Shown here: in pieces, positions 26,311 through 34,655 of the stretch
Position numbering within the stretch: the first letter of the stretch is position 1
Layout of the letters: each line of letters opens with the position of its first letter
Source: Mycobacterium sp. ACS1612
Lineage (GTDB): Bacteria; Actinomycetota; Actinomycetes; Mycobacteriales; Mycobacteriaceae
Direction of reading: 5' to 3'
Assembly (NCBI RefSeq): GCF_001667505.1
Contig: NZ_LZHZ01000036.1
Location: 1-46,084, forward strand
Length of the DNA: 46,084 nt
The notes under the pieces: model-generated
Told to the model about the DNA's origin: nothing
The model's input: the letters and a program-made list of their open reading frames with translations, nothing else
Databases searched by the model: none
Program-made: the position numbers and the translations under genes

Positions 26311-27092
26311 CGCAGTGAGCGCACCTGTGTGAACTCAGATCGCGCTGGGCGGCGAGCGGTAATGAACTGTGACACTCCTCGAACGTGCTGTTCGATGTCC
26401 GTCATTCCGGCCGACTTCAAGACTGCGGGGATGGTGGTGGCATCGAACACGCGCACACCACAGACCGTGGCCGCAAGTTTGATTGCCTTGCGGCTCAATG
26501 CGGATTGGCCGCCGCAGCTCGTCGAGACCACGAGTCGCCCGCCCGGCGCAAGCACCCGCACCATGTCCTGAAGCACCACAATCGGTTTTGCAGACAGATG
26601 CAGCCCCGCCAGGCACGCCACCACGTCGAAGGACTCGTCGATGAACGGCAGCCGGCACGTGTCTGCGCGCATGTACACCGCCCGAGGGCCGCTGCTGGCC
26701 CGGACTGCGCATCGCATCATCGACGCTGACGAGTCCACGCCGATCACGAACCCGCTGCCCTGAAGTTGGCCGGCAAGAAACGCGGTTTCGCGTCCCGGTC
26801 CGCACGCCACGTCGAGAACGCGCGCCTCGCCACCGAGGCGCAGGCTCATCCCGATCAGTGCCCGCACGACGGGTACCGACAGTCCGCCGGTGCGCAGGAG
26901 CGCGCACGTGAACGACCGCCGGGCGCGCTGGGTCAAACCGTGCCGGTGCCGTTCGCTGGATGCGAGCAGATCTGTATACCCGTCGCGATAGCGCATCGAG
27001 CGCATGTCCTCGTCGCGGATCAGCCCGCGTGCGAGCGCTGGCGCCCACATCGCGAAGGGGTCAGAATCCACCCTCAGCTGCCGGGCGGTCAT
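26307..27092 (-). CDS. Class I SAM-dependent methyltransferase
   Basis: The protein has 261 residues. SAM-binding motif I is VLDVACGPG at 92-100, followed by the acidic residue at the end of strand 2 (VIGVDSS) and a motif II-like FDVVACLAGLHL. The order matches UbiE/MenG-like small-molecule methyltransferases. The first 80 residues are helical and basic, with no signal peptide. It is the first gene of an operon with the ABC pair, so it may modify the transported compound or a partner lipid. The substrate cannot be read from sequence. No strong Shine-Dalgarno lies before the ATG at 27092. Confidence 0.8.
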   Translation of the reverse strand: MTARQLRVDSDPFAMWAPALARGLIRDEDMRSMRYRDGYTDLLASSERHRHGLTQRARRSFTCALLRTGGLSVPVVRALIGMSLRLGGEARVLDVACGPGRETAFLAGQLQGSGFVIGVDSSASMMRCAVRASSGPRAVYMRADTCRLPFIDESFDVVACLAGLHLSAKPIVVLQDMVRVLAPGGRLVVSTSCGGQSALSRKAIKLAATVCGVRVFDATTIPAVLKSAGMTDIEQHVRGVSQFITARRPARSEFTQVRSLR

Positions 27093-27188
27093 AGCCTAGA
27101 CACGCTGCCGAGCGCATTGCGGTTCACCTGCGCGGCAAATAACCCTTCGAATTGAACTGCGCCCAGTCACTCACCCGTGATTGTGGGT

Positions 27189-27629
27189 ATGGAGGCTTCT
27201 GGCGCGAATACCGAGAACCGGCCACCGACCGTGACCGTCGATCGGGCGGGCATCATTCGGCGGTGGGACGATCAGGTGACCGAAGTGGTGGGTCGCTCAG
27301 CCGATGAGGCGGTAGGTCGCAGCCTCGACATCATCATCCCGCCGGGTCTTCGCTCACTGCATTGGTGGGGTTTTGACCGGGCCATGAGCCGCGGACGAAT
27401 GAGCAGCGGAAAACTGACAATCCCCGCGCTGCGAAGCGATGGCACCATCGTCGTTGCCCACGCGACCATCGAACTCACGTACGCCGATGGCGGGGCGACC
27501 GATGGCGCAACGGTCACTTTCACCGGCACGGGGCCTCGGTGGCAGAGCAAGGCGTGGGAAGCCCTACTAGCGCCGGTCAAGGTCACCCATCGCGGCTGGC
27601 ACCGAAGGCGCCATAACCGCGACCGGTAG
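27189..27629 (+). CDS. Single PAS-domain protein
   Basis: The protein has 146 residues from the ATG at 27189 (a GTG at 27177 is also possible). The PAS core is visible: a strand-turn of the TVDRAGIIRRWD type, the helix VVGRSADEAVGRSLDIIIPP, HWWGFDRAM, and strands around GKLTIPALRSDGT and ATIELTYAD. No kinase, HTH or output domain follows, and the C-terminus is basic (HRRRHNRDR). Small lone PAS proteins may bind a ligand or regulate partners. It is divergent from the methyltransferase operon with about 96 bases between starts, which should hold both promoters. Confidence 0.7.
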   Translation: MEASGANTENRPPTVTVDRAGIIRRWDDQVTEVVGRSADEAVGRSLDIIIPPGLRSLHWWGFDRAMSRGRMSSGKLTIPALRSDGTIVVAHATIELTYADGGATDGATVTFTGTGPRWQSKAWEALLAPVKVTHRGWHRRRHNRDR

Positions 27630-27659
27630 CTTGCTTCTGATGGCGTCGTTGAATTCAGC

Positions 27660-27830
27660 TCAGGCTTGCACGATTGGCCAGAAGAGATCGAACAGGCGCT
27701 TCTCTTAACCGGTTGCGACCTTGCCCGAGCGGGTGCGTTCGACGATGTGTGCACCGACAATTGCGTCGACGAGCGTGGCGGCGTCGACGTCGGCGCGAAA
27801 CGAGCCGTCTGACTCGGTGCTCGCATGCGG
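27660..27830 (-). pseudogene. TetR-type regulator C-terminal remnant
   Basis: A short frame reads like the ligand-binding end of a TetR regulator: DGSFRADVDAATLVDAIVGA, then about 14 codons to an in-frame TAA, then the same frame continues as EKRLFDLFWPIVQA and stops at 27660. The stop and the missing DNA-binding half make it nonfunctional. It is too short for a firm family call, but the RADVD...D-hydrophobic-G pattern and final aromatic helix are typical of TetR C-termini. Confidence 0.4.
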
Positions 27831-27912
27831 ACGGCGTCCAAGTCCCCGCCAGCGAACCGACGCGGCTGATGGATCGGCGCGCGGCCTGACCGCTGCGGTC
27901 AACGACGCGACG

Positions 27913-30900
27913 TTACGGTTTGGCCAGTGCCACCACTTCCTCCGGCGACAGCGGGTTCGGCGGGTGGTGGGACAGGCACCACGGCGTGACGATGCGGCGG
28001 AACGCCTCTCCTTCGATCGCGACATAGAAGTTGCCGGAGCGCAGCCTACTGATGTCGGGCATGAGCCCGCCCTTCGCTCGTGCCATCTCCTGGGCAGCGG
28101 TGATCTGGGCGGGGGCGCTGAGCAGGCCGTAAAACTGCGTGACCGCATTGCCGGGTATCTGGTTGTGCAGACCCTTGGGCGCCTGCGTCGCGAAGACCAG
28201 CCCCAGGCCGTACTTGCGCGCCTGCGATGACAGTGCCAGCGTGCTGCGAGTACACGCCGTGAATCCTCTTGACGGCGCCAATGTTTGGGCTTCGTCCATC
28301 ACCAACAAGCCGCGCAGCGGACGGTCGTCGGCCGGGTTGCGCTTGATCCAGGCGAACAGCGCCATCTGCAACTGGTTGACGAAACTCTGCCGCTGCTCAT
28401 CCGACGACAGCCCGATCATGCTGATCACCGACACCCGAGCGCGGCGCTCAGATGACGGTGTCAGCAGTACACCAGGATCCAGTGGCGTGCCCGCGCCGCC
28501 GAACATCTTGTCGTTGACCATCGCCGCGCGCAGGTTCTCCGCCAGGTTCGCCGCGATCTTGCGGGCACCGGCCAAATCACTTGCGTCGTCGGGTAAGTCG
28601 CTGAGCATGTCCACGAACCCGCCGAGCGAGGGGTCCGGCTTTCGGCCGTACAGCTCCAATGCATTTCGCAGCACCGCCCGCTCGCGATTCGCCTTCTGCG
28701 TCTGACCCGATATCGACGCCCGCGGCTCGAGTGCCGCGGCGGCCGACTCGACGGCCTCGGTGAATTCGTCATCGTCGTCGACGACGCTCGGGAAGTCGGG
28801 CAGCGGTTGGAAGACCAACGGACGTCCCGCGGCCTTCCGCGGCGTCCAGATCACCACCTCGGTGTTGTCGAGATACTCGGCGGCACGACGATCGTCCGAC
28901 TTTCGCCAGCCGTCAGGCCGTTGCGGCCAACCGGTGCCCAGGCGGGCCAAGTCGTTGTTGGGGTCCAGCACGATCGAAGACACGCCCTGTAGCGCACACT
29001 CCTCGATCAGTCGCCGGAGCAGCACTGTCTTGCCCGAACCCGTGCCGGCGAATATCGCGACGTGCTTCCGCAGCGCGGCTACATCGACCGAAACCGTTGC
29101 GTCGCTTCGACTATCGGCGCCCAGCGGTATCGCAGAATCCGGGATGTCATACTCGACCTCGACAACATCCGGCTCTTTGTCGTCCTCCAGCGGAACCACC
29201 ACGTCATCGGGTTCGAAGCCGAGCGCATCCTGCAGAATGACCAGCCCATGAGCCGGCCGCCGGATGCGTAACCAACTCGCGAGATCCGCGGGGTCGTCGG
29301 CGATCAGGTCACGGAGCGCCACCATGGTCCGAACGTCGTCGTCGGAGATCCCAAGCGTGCGGCCACCGGCGCGGTGGAAGTCGTCGACCAGTTGCGCGGT
29401 CTTCGGGCCGGCTGGCCACGGTGAGTTGCGAAGCAGGAACAGCTGTCGCCGGTCGGAGCCCATGCCGAGTCCCGTTGCGCTCCAAGCCTTCTTGATGCGA
29501 TTCTGGGCGGCGACGGCGTTCGTCGCGGCGACGGCGCGAAACGCCCAGTGACGTTCGTCTTCGGTGGCGCGGTCGAGACTCTGCCGCAGCCGAGCGTGCA
29601 ACGCGATGTGGCGACCGGGCGGCGGGTCGAAGGAGTAGGTCTGGTCGCCGTCACGCTCAGCGACCCACGCCGTGAGCGCCGCCCCCAGCAGCTCCGGCAT
29701 GGTGGTGTCTTCACCTTCGTGGTCGAGCGCCGCCGACGGCACGGCCCGACGGCGGTACTCCGCGAACCGCCGGTCGAGTTCTGACGAAAGGGTTTCGTCG
29801 GTGTCGTCGTCGGAGTCCCAAATCGGTTCCTCGTCCGCATGGAGATGGTCGAGTTCGACTATTCGGTTGTGCTGGAGGCACTCTCGGACATGACTGTCGG
29901 CGCGCATCAACAGTTGGCGCGGTGTGTAGTCGGGAGCTTCAGTGAAGGCTGCGGGCAGGATGGGCCAGCTGGGGTAAGGCGGCTGGAACCCTGTCTCGGC
30001 GTAGCTTGCGACGAAGCGGCGCTCGAGGATGGCGCGGCCGATGTCCGGTGTAGGCAGCGGTTTCAGCGGTACGGTGACCCGAAACCGATCGGCCACCGTC
30101 GCGGTCGCATGACTCCGAATGCCTTCCCACACGGCAGGCAGGCAGGCGACCACCGCGACCGTGCGTCTCATCTTCTGGCGGACAGCCATCAGTCCGTCGG
30201 CGACCTGATGCAGGACGTCGTCGCCGTCGGCGCGGGCGTCTTCGGTGCGCGTCAAGGATTGCGCCAACAGCGTGTCGATCTGGTCCAGCGCCAACACCGC
30301 CGGGCCGGCAAGGGCGACGAGCCGAGAGATCTCTTGAACGCACTGCTGGGACGAGGAGGGTGAGGTGCGCAGTCGCCATTGCGCGCGCTCGTCGTTGCCA
30401 AACTCGTCGCTGGCTTGAAGGTAGGCCTCGCCGACGTCGTGCGCGGCGAGGTCCGTTGCGCCGAGGAGGACGAGCGCGCGCAGGGTCTGATGGCAGTCCC
30501 GAACGGGGTCGCGGTGTGCTTTAGCGAGAGCGTTGACGAAGCGGTCGAGAGTGTCGGGTTCGAGATCGTCGTCGCCGATGATGGCGCGGCGGTCGGCGCG
30601 GGACACGTGCGCGATCGAGGACAACTCCCAGAGCAGATCCTTGAGCTGCGTCTCGCGGGTGGCGCCGGGACGGCCGAGGCTGTCGACGATGGCGTTGCGC
30701 ACCGACTCCCAAAAGGTCGCTGCGTCAAGCAGTTCCACGAGGAGGAAGTAGCCCCCTGCGGCTTGGATGCGCTCGCGAACCTGCCCGAGCAGGTGCGTCT
30801 TGCCGGACCCCGCGCGGCCCTGGACGACGACGCCGAGCGGCGAGGAGATGGGGTCACGCGTGGCGTCGCCGACCGCGTCCATGACGTCGTCGACGGCGGA

Positions 30901-31011
30901 CTCGTTCAGGCCGGGAACGTGGGTTGCGGCCTGAGGTCGCCAGAGGTCGTCGGCGGTAGGGGCCCACGTCAGTCGAAGCGAGGCGAGCGCTTCCCGTTGT
31001 GCTTCCTGCAT
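27913..31011 (-). CDS. Two-P-loop AAA/HerA-type ATPase
   Basis: The protein has 1032 residues from the ATG at 31011, which overlaps the upstream stop by one base (a GTG at 31014 is the alternative). The N-terminal half has an AAA-type P-loop (GRAGSGKT, about 65-72) and a Walker B-like ALDQIDTLL near 245. The C-terminal half carries a second P-loop (GTGSGKT, near 655), a SSIVLDPNNDL strand and a VMDEAQTL Walker B near 905, followed by ATQAPKGLHNQI. That order matches HerA/FtsK-like DNA-pumping ATPases (DUF87). HerA-type enzymes act in end resection or in phage defence with nuclease partners; no nuclease motif is seen here. It is coupled to 31011-31634. The specific system is not recognised. 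Confidence 0.75.
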   Translation of the reverse strand: MQEAQREALASLRLTWAPTADDLWRPQAATHVPGLNESAVDDVMDAVGDATRDPISSPLGVVVQGRAGSGKTHLLGQVRERIQAAGGYFLLVELLDAATFWESVRNAIVDSLGRPGATRETQLKDLLWELSSIAHVSRADRRAIIGDDDLEPDTLDRFVNALAKAHRDPVRDCHQTLRALVLLGATDLAAHDVGEAYLQASDEFGNDERAQWRLRTSPSSSQQCVQEISRLVALAGPAVLALDQIDTLLAQSLTRTEDARADGDDVLHQVADGLMAVRQKMRRTVAVVACLPAVWEGIRSHATATVADRFRVTVPLKPLPTPDIGRAILERRFVASYAETGFQPPYPSWPILPAAFTEAPDYTPRQLLMRADSHVRECLQHNRIVELDHLHADEEPIWDSDDDTDETLSSELDRRFAEYRRRAVPSAALDHEGEDTTMPELLGAALTAWVAERDGDQTYSFDPPPGRHIALHARLRQSLDRATEDERHWAFRAVAATNAVAAQNRIKKAWSATGLGMGSDRRQLFLLRNSPWPAGPKTAQLVDDFHRAGGRTLGISDDDVRTMVALRDLIADDPADLASWLRIRRPAHGLVILQDALGFEPDDVVVPLEDDKEPDVVEVEYDIPDSAIPLGADSRSDATVSVDVAALRKHVAIFAGTGSGKTVLLRRLIEECALQGVSSIVLDPNNDLARLGTGWPQRPDGWRKSDDRRAAEYLDNTEVVIWTPRKAAGRPLVFQPLPDFPSVVDDDDEFTEAVESAAAALEPRASISGQTQKANRERAVLRNALELYGRKPDPSLGGFVDMLSDLPDDASDLAGARKIAANLAENLRAAMVNDKMFGGAGTPLDPGVLLTPSSERRARVSVISMIGLSSDEQRQSFVNQLQMALFAWIKRNPADDRPLRGLLVMDEAQTLAPSRGFTACTRSTLALSSQARKYGLGLVFATQAPKGLHNQIPGNAVTQFYGLLSAPAQITAAQEMARAKGGLMPDISRLRSGNFYVAIEGEAFRRIVTPWCLSHHPPNPLSPEEVVALAKP

Positions 31012-31634
31012 CACGGCCCGATCGCGATGAGGTGCTTGCTTTCGTCACCGATCACGACGGCGGCGCCTCGGTCCGCAGCGGTCAGGACTTTCTGGTTCTC
31101 CTCGGGGATCAGGCTCACGTCAGGCGCCCGAAACAGGCTGTGGAGTGCAGCGTCGACTTCGGCGCGAGGCGTGTCGGCGAGCTCGGTACGAAGTAGGGTG
31201 AGGCTGACCCAGCCGCCTGGCCGCGGGGCGAGGTCGGCATAGGCGCGACGGATGCGCTCCTCGGCGGTCGCGGGCGCCTGGCCGTCGGAGCCGAAGACGT
31301 CGGCCAGGCTCAGGTCGGCGCGACGCAGGTAGCGAGCGAGGGAGCCGAGCACGGTGTAGAGCGTCTTCGCGGGACCGGTCGACCGCGGCGGCGGGCCGGC
31401 AGCCAGAATGTCGTGGCACAACCGCCAGCCGCGGTCGGTGAGCTCGTGGACGAAGCGGCCGCTGCTGCGATCCGACTCGATCAATCCGAGGGCGTTGAGT
31501 TTGTCGCGTCCAGGCTTGTCGAGTTTGGGCCCGAGAGCTACCAGATCAGGGTTGGGAACAGGTCGCGCCTCGGCCATCAGGACGAGCAGTACGGATCGTT
31601 CGGTTCCGGTCAGATCCGCCGGTGTGAAAGTCAC
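31011..31634 (-). CDS. Winged-helix-like partner of the HerA-type ATPase
   Basis: The protein has 207 residues from the GTG at 31634. An open frame extends to 31913, but that extension would run into the divergent gene and is low in protein-like pattern. The N-terminal ~75 residues (TGTERSVLLVLMAEARPVPN, LGLIESDRSSGRFVHELTDRG) look like a winged helix: a helix pair, a recognition-like helix, and a strand-turn-strand with Gly-Arg. The C-terminal part has a PGGWVSLTLLRTEL segment and ends with a VIGDESKHLI strand. It is the first gene of a two-gene unit with the ATPase (TGATG overlap). A DNA- or regulator-binding role is inferred. Confidence 0.6.
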   Translation of the reverse strand: MTFTPADLTGTERSVLLVLMAEARPVPNPDLVALGPKLDKPGRDKLNALGLIESDRSSGRFVHELTDRGWRLCHDILAAGPPPRSTGPAKTLYTVLGSLARYLRRADLSLADVFGSDGQAPATAEERIRRAYADLAPRPGGWVSLTLLRTELADTPRAEVDAALHSLFRAPDVSLIPEENQKVLTAADRGAAVVIGDESKHLIAIGP

Positions 31635-31716
31635 GTTTGCAAACTTATCGACTTCTCGGAAGGCGGTGGTCGGGGGCGGCCAATCCGGCGGCGGCGCTGC
31701 TCCGAATCGCTTGGTG

Positions 31717-32490
31717 ATGGAGACGACCACGATGAGAGCAGAACCAAGGGCAGTGCGGGCGTGGCGGTGGATCGCCGCGGTGCTGGCGCTGAACCTGTTG
31801 GCCGCGCCGTTCGTCGCCGACGCGGTCGCGGGGAACTTCCTCGAGTCGGGCGCGACGAACGAGGCGCTGATCACGCCGGCCGGGTATGCGTACGGGCTGT
31901 GGGGGTTGATCACAGCGTTGAGCGCGGTGACGGCCGTGGCGGTGCTGCGTTACGGGTTGGGTGCGTGGTGGGAGACGAGCCTGCTGATCGACGCCAGTGT
32001 GGTGTTCGTCGGAGTTCAGCGTGTGGCTCCTGGTGGCGGCACAGGACTGGCTGTGGGTCAGCGTGGTGGTGTTCGCGGTGATGCTGTCGGCGTTGATCCA
32101 CATCATGCGGCTGCTGGTGCGGCGGCCACGACATGACGTGCCCGCGGTGGCTGGTGGTGTTGGCGACGGCGACGTTCGGCTTGTATCTGGGGTGGAGCAG
32201 CATCGCGGTGTTCGCGAATGTGGCCGCGGCGTTGATCAGTTCGGGCATCTCGGCGTCAGCGGCCGGGTGGCAGTTCATGGTGTTGGTGCGGCCGCCGTGT
32301 TCGCGGTGGCGATGACGACGATGTTGCGCGGCACTCCCGGGCATGCGGCGGGCGCGTTGTGGGCGCGCTGGTGGCGATCGCGGTCAGCGCCGCCGGGCGC
32401 GGCAGTACAGCGTGGGCGATCACGGCAGCCGTTGGGGCGGCGGTCGTCGTGGTCGCGGCGATCGCGGGGTGGCGTCGATGGACTCGTTGA
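31717..32490 (+). pseudogene. TspO/tryptophan-rich membrane protein, four frameshifts
   Basis: Protein-like sequence continues from the ATG at 31717 to a TGA at 32488-32490 but passes through frames 1, 2, 0, 2 and 1. The pieces join into one five-helix membrane protein: AWRWIAAVLALNLLA and PAGYAYGLWGLI; then FSVWLLVAAQDWLW; then LYLGWSSIAVFANVAAAL; then AVFAVAMTTMLRG; then an Ala/Val-rich final helix ending WRRWTR. TspO/MBR proteins are tryptophan-rich and bind tetrapyrroles; the GLYLGW motif is typical. Because every segment stays open and conserved, the indels are recent or are sequencing errors. It is divergent from the HerA pair (82 bases between starts). Confidence 0.65.
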
Positions 32491-32743
32491 CGATCGCCAA
32501 TTTTCCGTCCTACGCACCCACCTTGCTCGACTAGATGGTGTGAACAGAGCGATGCTGGACGACCCATAAGTCTCGCGCCCATTTGCAGGTCAGATTGCCA
32601 ACACGCCGACGGTACGGGTACCGACGAACTTGATCGCGTCGTGCGAACACACCGCGATCCCACATGGCCATTATCCGACGGACCCAGCGACTAAGAATTG
32701 GTGTCGAGGCGCCCCTTCTGGTGGCCATAGGCTTGTTGACGTC
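32491..32743 (+). other. Intergenic stretch upstream of WXG100 fragment
   Basis: These 253 bases carry no convincing gene. Short Arg/Ser-rich frames on both strands lack a protein-like pattern. The stretch separates the TspO-like pseudogene from the WXG100 fragment, and any promoter for the latter should lie here, but none was pinned down. Confidence 0.35.
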
Positions 32744-32920
32744 ATGGATCATCTGAACGTCGATACCGACCAGGCGCACAACACCTCGCGTGCCGTGGGT
32801 AACGACGCGCAGGAGCTACGCGACGAATTGGCTGGGCTGCAACGTGATTGGGCGTTTATGTACGGATTGCGTATACGTAGGGAATTAGTTGGCCGCGCCG
32901 CTAAACACACAGCGCCCTAA
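32744..32920 (+). pseudogene. Truncated WXG100-type protein
   Basis: This frame encodes 58 residues. The first 36 (MDHLNVDTDQAHNTSRAV, then an ELRDELAGLQRDW helix) read like the first helix of a mycobacterial WXG100 (ESAT-6-like) protein. The expected W-x-G turn and second helix are missing and are replaced by unrelated basic sequence (GLRIRRELVGRA). The break near base 32855 falls just before phage-like genes begin, so this is a good candidate for the left edge of the inserted element. Confidence 0.45.
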
Positions 32921-33079
32921 CTCATTGCGCCTCTCGGCATTCCGCTACGAGCCACCCGAGCGGCGCGTACCCTGGCATACAGCGAGGCCACGTTGCCAAT
33001 GTGCTTCGTTCGTCGCTGATGCGCCGAGCCGTAGACGTGCCACCCGGTAATCACCGCTGTCTACGACAAGGACCATCCG

Positions 33080-33274
33080 ATGGCTCTCCCTACCCACGAA
33101 CGCCGCCAGGAACTGCTGCGCGCGCACGCCGAACTTCTCGACGCCACTGACCCGCTGACAGCCGCAGCGACCCGCCGCGGCATCAGCCTCCAGACACTGC
33201 GCCGCCGTATCAAGCGCGAAGAGATCGAGTACATCGAGGTGGGTCGCGACCACCGCATCTGGCGGGACGCATGA
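33080..33274 (+). CDS. Small HTH protein, excisionase-like
   Basis: The protein has 64 residues. A helix-turn-helix of the MerR/excisionase type runs through about 28-62 (TAAATRRGISLQTLRRRIK, then EYIEVGRDHRIWR). AAGGA lies seven bases before the ATG. Such proteins open phage and satellite gene blocks as excisionase or early regulators. It is followed within two bases by the next short frame. No integrase was found in the window, so its partner is either outside or lost. Confidence 0.6.
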   Translation: MALPTHERRQELLRAHAELLDATDPLTAAATRRGISLQTLRRRIKREEIEYIEVGRDHRIWRDA

Positions 33275-33275
33275 G

Positions 33276-33425
33276 ATGCGTGACTTCGAGGACCTGCCGC
33301 CGGAGTAGCAGGCGCGCATCAGAGAGTCGACCGCACGAGGCTCACAGCTGAGCGACCGGCAGCGCGAGCGGGTGCAACTGCTCTTGCGTAGCGGGGCCGA
33401 GGAGTGTGATGAGCCCTCATCATGA
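33276..33425 (+). pseudogene. Short phage-type ORF interrupted by an amber codon
   Basis: From the ATG at 33276 the frame reads MRDFEDLPPE, then TAG at 33306-33308, then continues open as QARIRESTARG and QLSDRQRERVQLLL to a TGA at 33423-33425. The second part has a helical, charged pattern as in small phage proteins, so I read it as one 49-codon gene with a premature stop. Its 3' end overlaps the start of the replication-like gene. Confidence 0.4.
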
Positions 33426-34029
33426 CGAAGCCCCCCAACTGATGAGGGGGGCCACGTATCCGACTATGGATGAGCAGAATGTACCGCCTTGCGACGACAT
33501 CGCGAGGGTGGCGCTGATGTGGTCGAAGATCGACGACAAGCTTCACTCATCGCAGCAGCAACGCACCGCGGGTTTGGAAGGGATGGGCCTGTGGACCCTC
33601 GGGGAGTCCTACTGCGGCGATCCGCTGACGGACGGATTCATCCCGGCGTGGTTCGTCATCGAGAAGGTCGGCAAGCGCAAGGGCATCGCGCTGGCCGACC
33701 GATTGGTGGCCGCAGGGCTGTGGGAAACGGCCGAATTTTCGGGCGAAAAGGGCTGGAACTCGGTCGGCTTCCTGCCTCGCAACTGGTCGCGCGAGAAAGT
33801 CTTGGCTGAGCGCGAGAAGACGGCAAAGCGCCAGGCAGCGTGGCGGGAGCGCCAGAAGGACGACGGCGCGAGTAACGGCGTTAGTAACGACTTTGGTAAC
33901 GCCCACCCAGACCAGACCAGGCCAGAAGTGGTGGTTCTGCTTGTGAGAACACACCAGGACGCAAGTCCTGCAGGGCACCCGCGCGCGAGGACGAAAACGA
34001 CGTGCGAAATCGTCAGCTCAACGCTCTAG
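33409..34029 (+). CDS. Phage replication-like protein
   Basis: The protein has 206 residues from the ATG at 33409, where GAGGAG precedes by four bases. The middle (ALMWSKIDDKLHSS, LGLWTLGESYCGDPLTDGFIP, LVAAGLWE, GWNSVGFLPRNWSREKVLAERE) has the layout of the N-terminal winged-helix part of mycobacteriophage and prophage replication or replisome-organiser proteins. The last ~50 residues look out of frame: another frame downstream (about 33933-34067) reads AREDENDVRNRQLNALEARYA and ends in the HNH start, so a frameshift near 33900 is likely. Function is inferred from position and pattern. Confidence 0.5.
   Translation: MSPHHDEAPQLMRGATYPTMDEQNVPPCDDIARVALMWSKIDDKLHSSQQQRTAGLEGMGLWTLGESYCGDPLTDGFIPAWFVIEKVGKRKGIALADRLVAAGLWETAEFSGEKGWNSVGFLPRNWSREKVLAEREKTAKRQAAWRERQKDDGASNGVSNDFGNAHPDQTRPEVVVLLVRTHQDASPAGHPRARTKTTCEIVSSTL
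33430..33452. repeat. 7-bp perfect hairpin inside the 5' end of the replication-like gene
   Basis: GCCCCCC and GGGGGGC flank a 9-base loop. There is no T-run after it, so it is not a convincing terminator. It could form in the 5' part of the message and affect translation, or define where the real start is (an ATG at 33466 lies after it). Confidence 0.35.
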
Positions 34030-34063
34030 AGGCACGCTACGCGGCCGACTTCAAGGCGAAGCC

Positions 34064-34555
34064 GTGAGCCGTCTGGATCGCTACGGCGATCTCATCGAGG
34101 ACGACGACAGCCCAACGCTGTTCGACCAAGACCCGCCACCCGAGCGGCACGAGCCACCGCTGCTCTGCGAACTTTGCGACACCCCGCTAAAGGTGGAGAA
34201 CTACAGCGGGTGGTGTCGCGAGTGCTCCCTCATCGTGAGCCAGCGCCTACGCCTGGTGGTTGAGGAGCGCTGGCGCACCCTCCCAGACGGCGAGCACGTC
34301 GTCAGCGAGCGCGGTCGGGTGGCGCGGCTGCTCAATGTCGATCGCTCGCATCGCTACCCGAGGGTCAGCATTGGTGGCAGGAAACGCTACGTCCACCAGC
34401 TGGTCGCTGAAGCGTGGCACGGCCCGCGACCGGATGGTGCCCAAGCTCTGCACTGGGACGACGACCCGGACAACCCGAACGCGGCCAACATCCGCTGGGG
34501 CACGCCCGCGGAGAACGCTGCCGACGTCAAACGCAACGAGCGACGCCGCACTTAG
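34064..34555 (+). CDS. HNH endonuclease with N-terminal zinc knuckle
   Basis: The protein has 163 residues from the GTG at 34064. Paired cysteines (CELC and CREC, about 30-52) form a probable zinc ribbon. The C-terminal part has the HNH_3/homing-type arrangement: VSERGRVARL, a YVHQLVAEAWHG segment with the first His, then the LHWDDDPDNPNAANIRWGT stretch with the metal-ligand His and the Asn-x-x-Asn-x-x-W-G. Such nucleases are common in phages and satellites and may also be homing enzymes. The next gene begins 100 bases on. Confidence 0.75.
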   Translation: MSRLDRYGDLIEDDDSPTLFDQDPPPERHEPPLLCELCDTPLKVENYSGWCRECSLIVSQRLRLVVEERWRTLPDGEHVVSERGRVARLLNVDRSHRYPRVSIGGRKRYVHQLVAEAWHGPRPDGAQALHWDDDPDNPNAANIRWGTPAENAADVKRNERRRT

Positions 34556-34655
34556 GCGACCACTGCAAGACCGTGTCGCAAAGGACTGCGACACCGCGCC
34601 GTCAGTAGTCTTTTGTGCCAGCGCGCTGTGGATTCGCAACACAGGGGAGGACGCG

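Noticed and set aside
31635..31913. Upstream extension of the winged-helix-like gene
   Set aside because: It is antisense to the start of the TspO-like gene and has shadow-like composition.
34260..34655. Upstream extension of the membrane protein at 34656
   Set aside because: It lies inside the HNH gene in another frame, and GGGGAGG marks the GTG at 34656 as the start.
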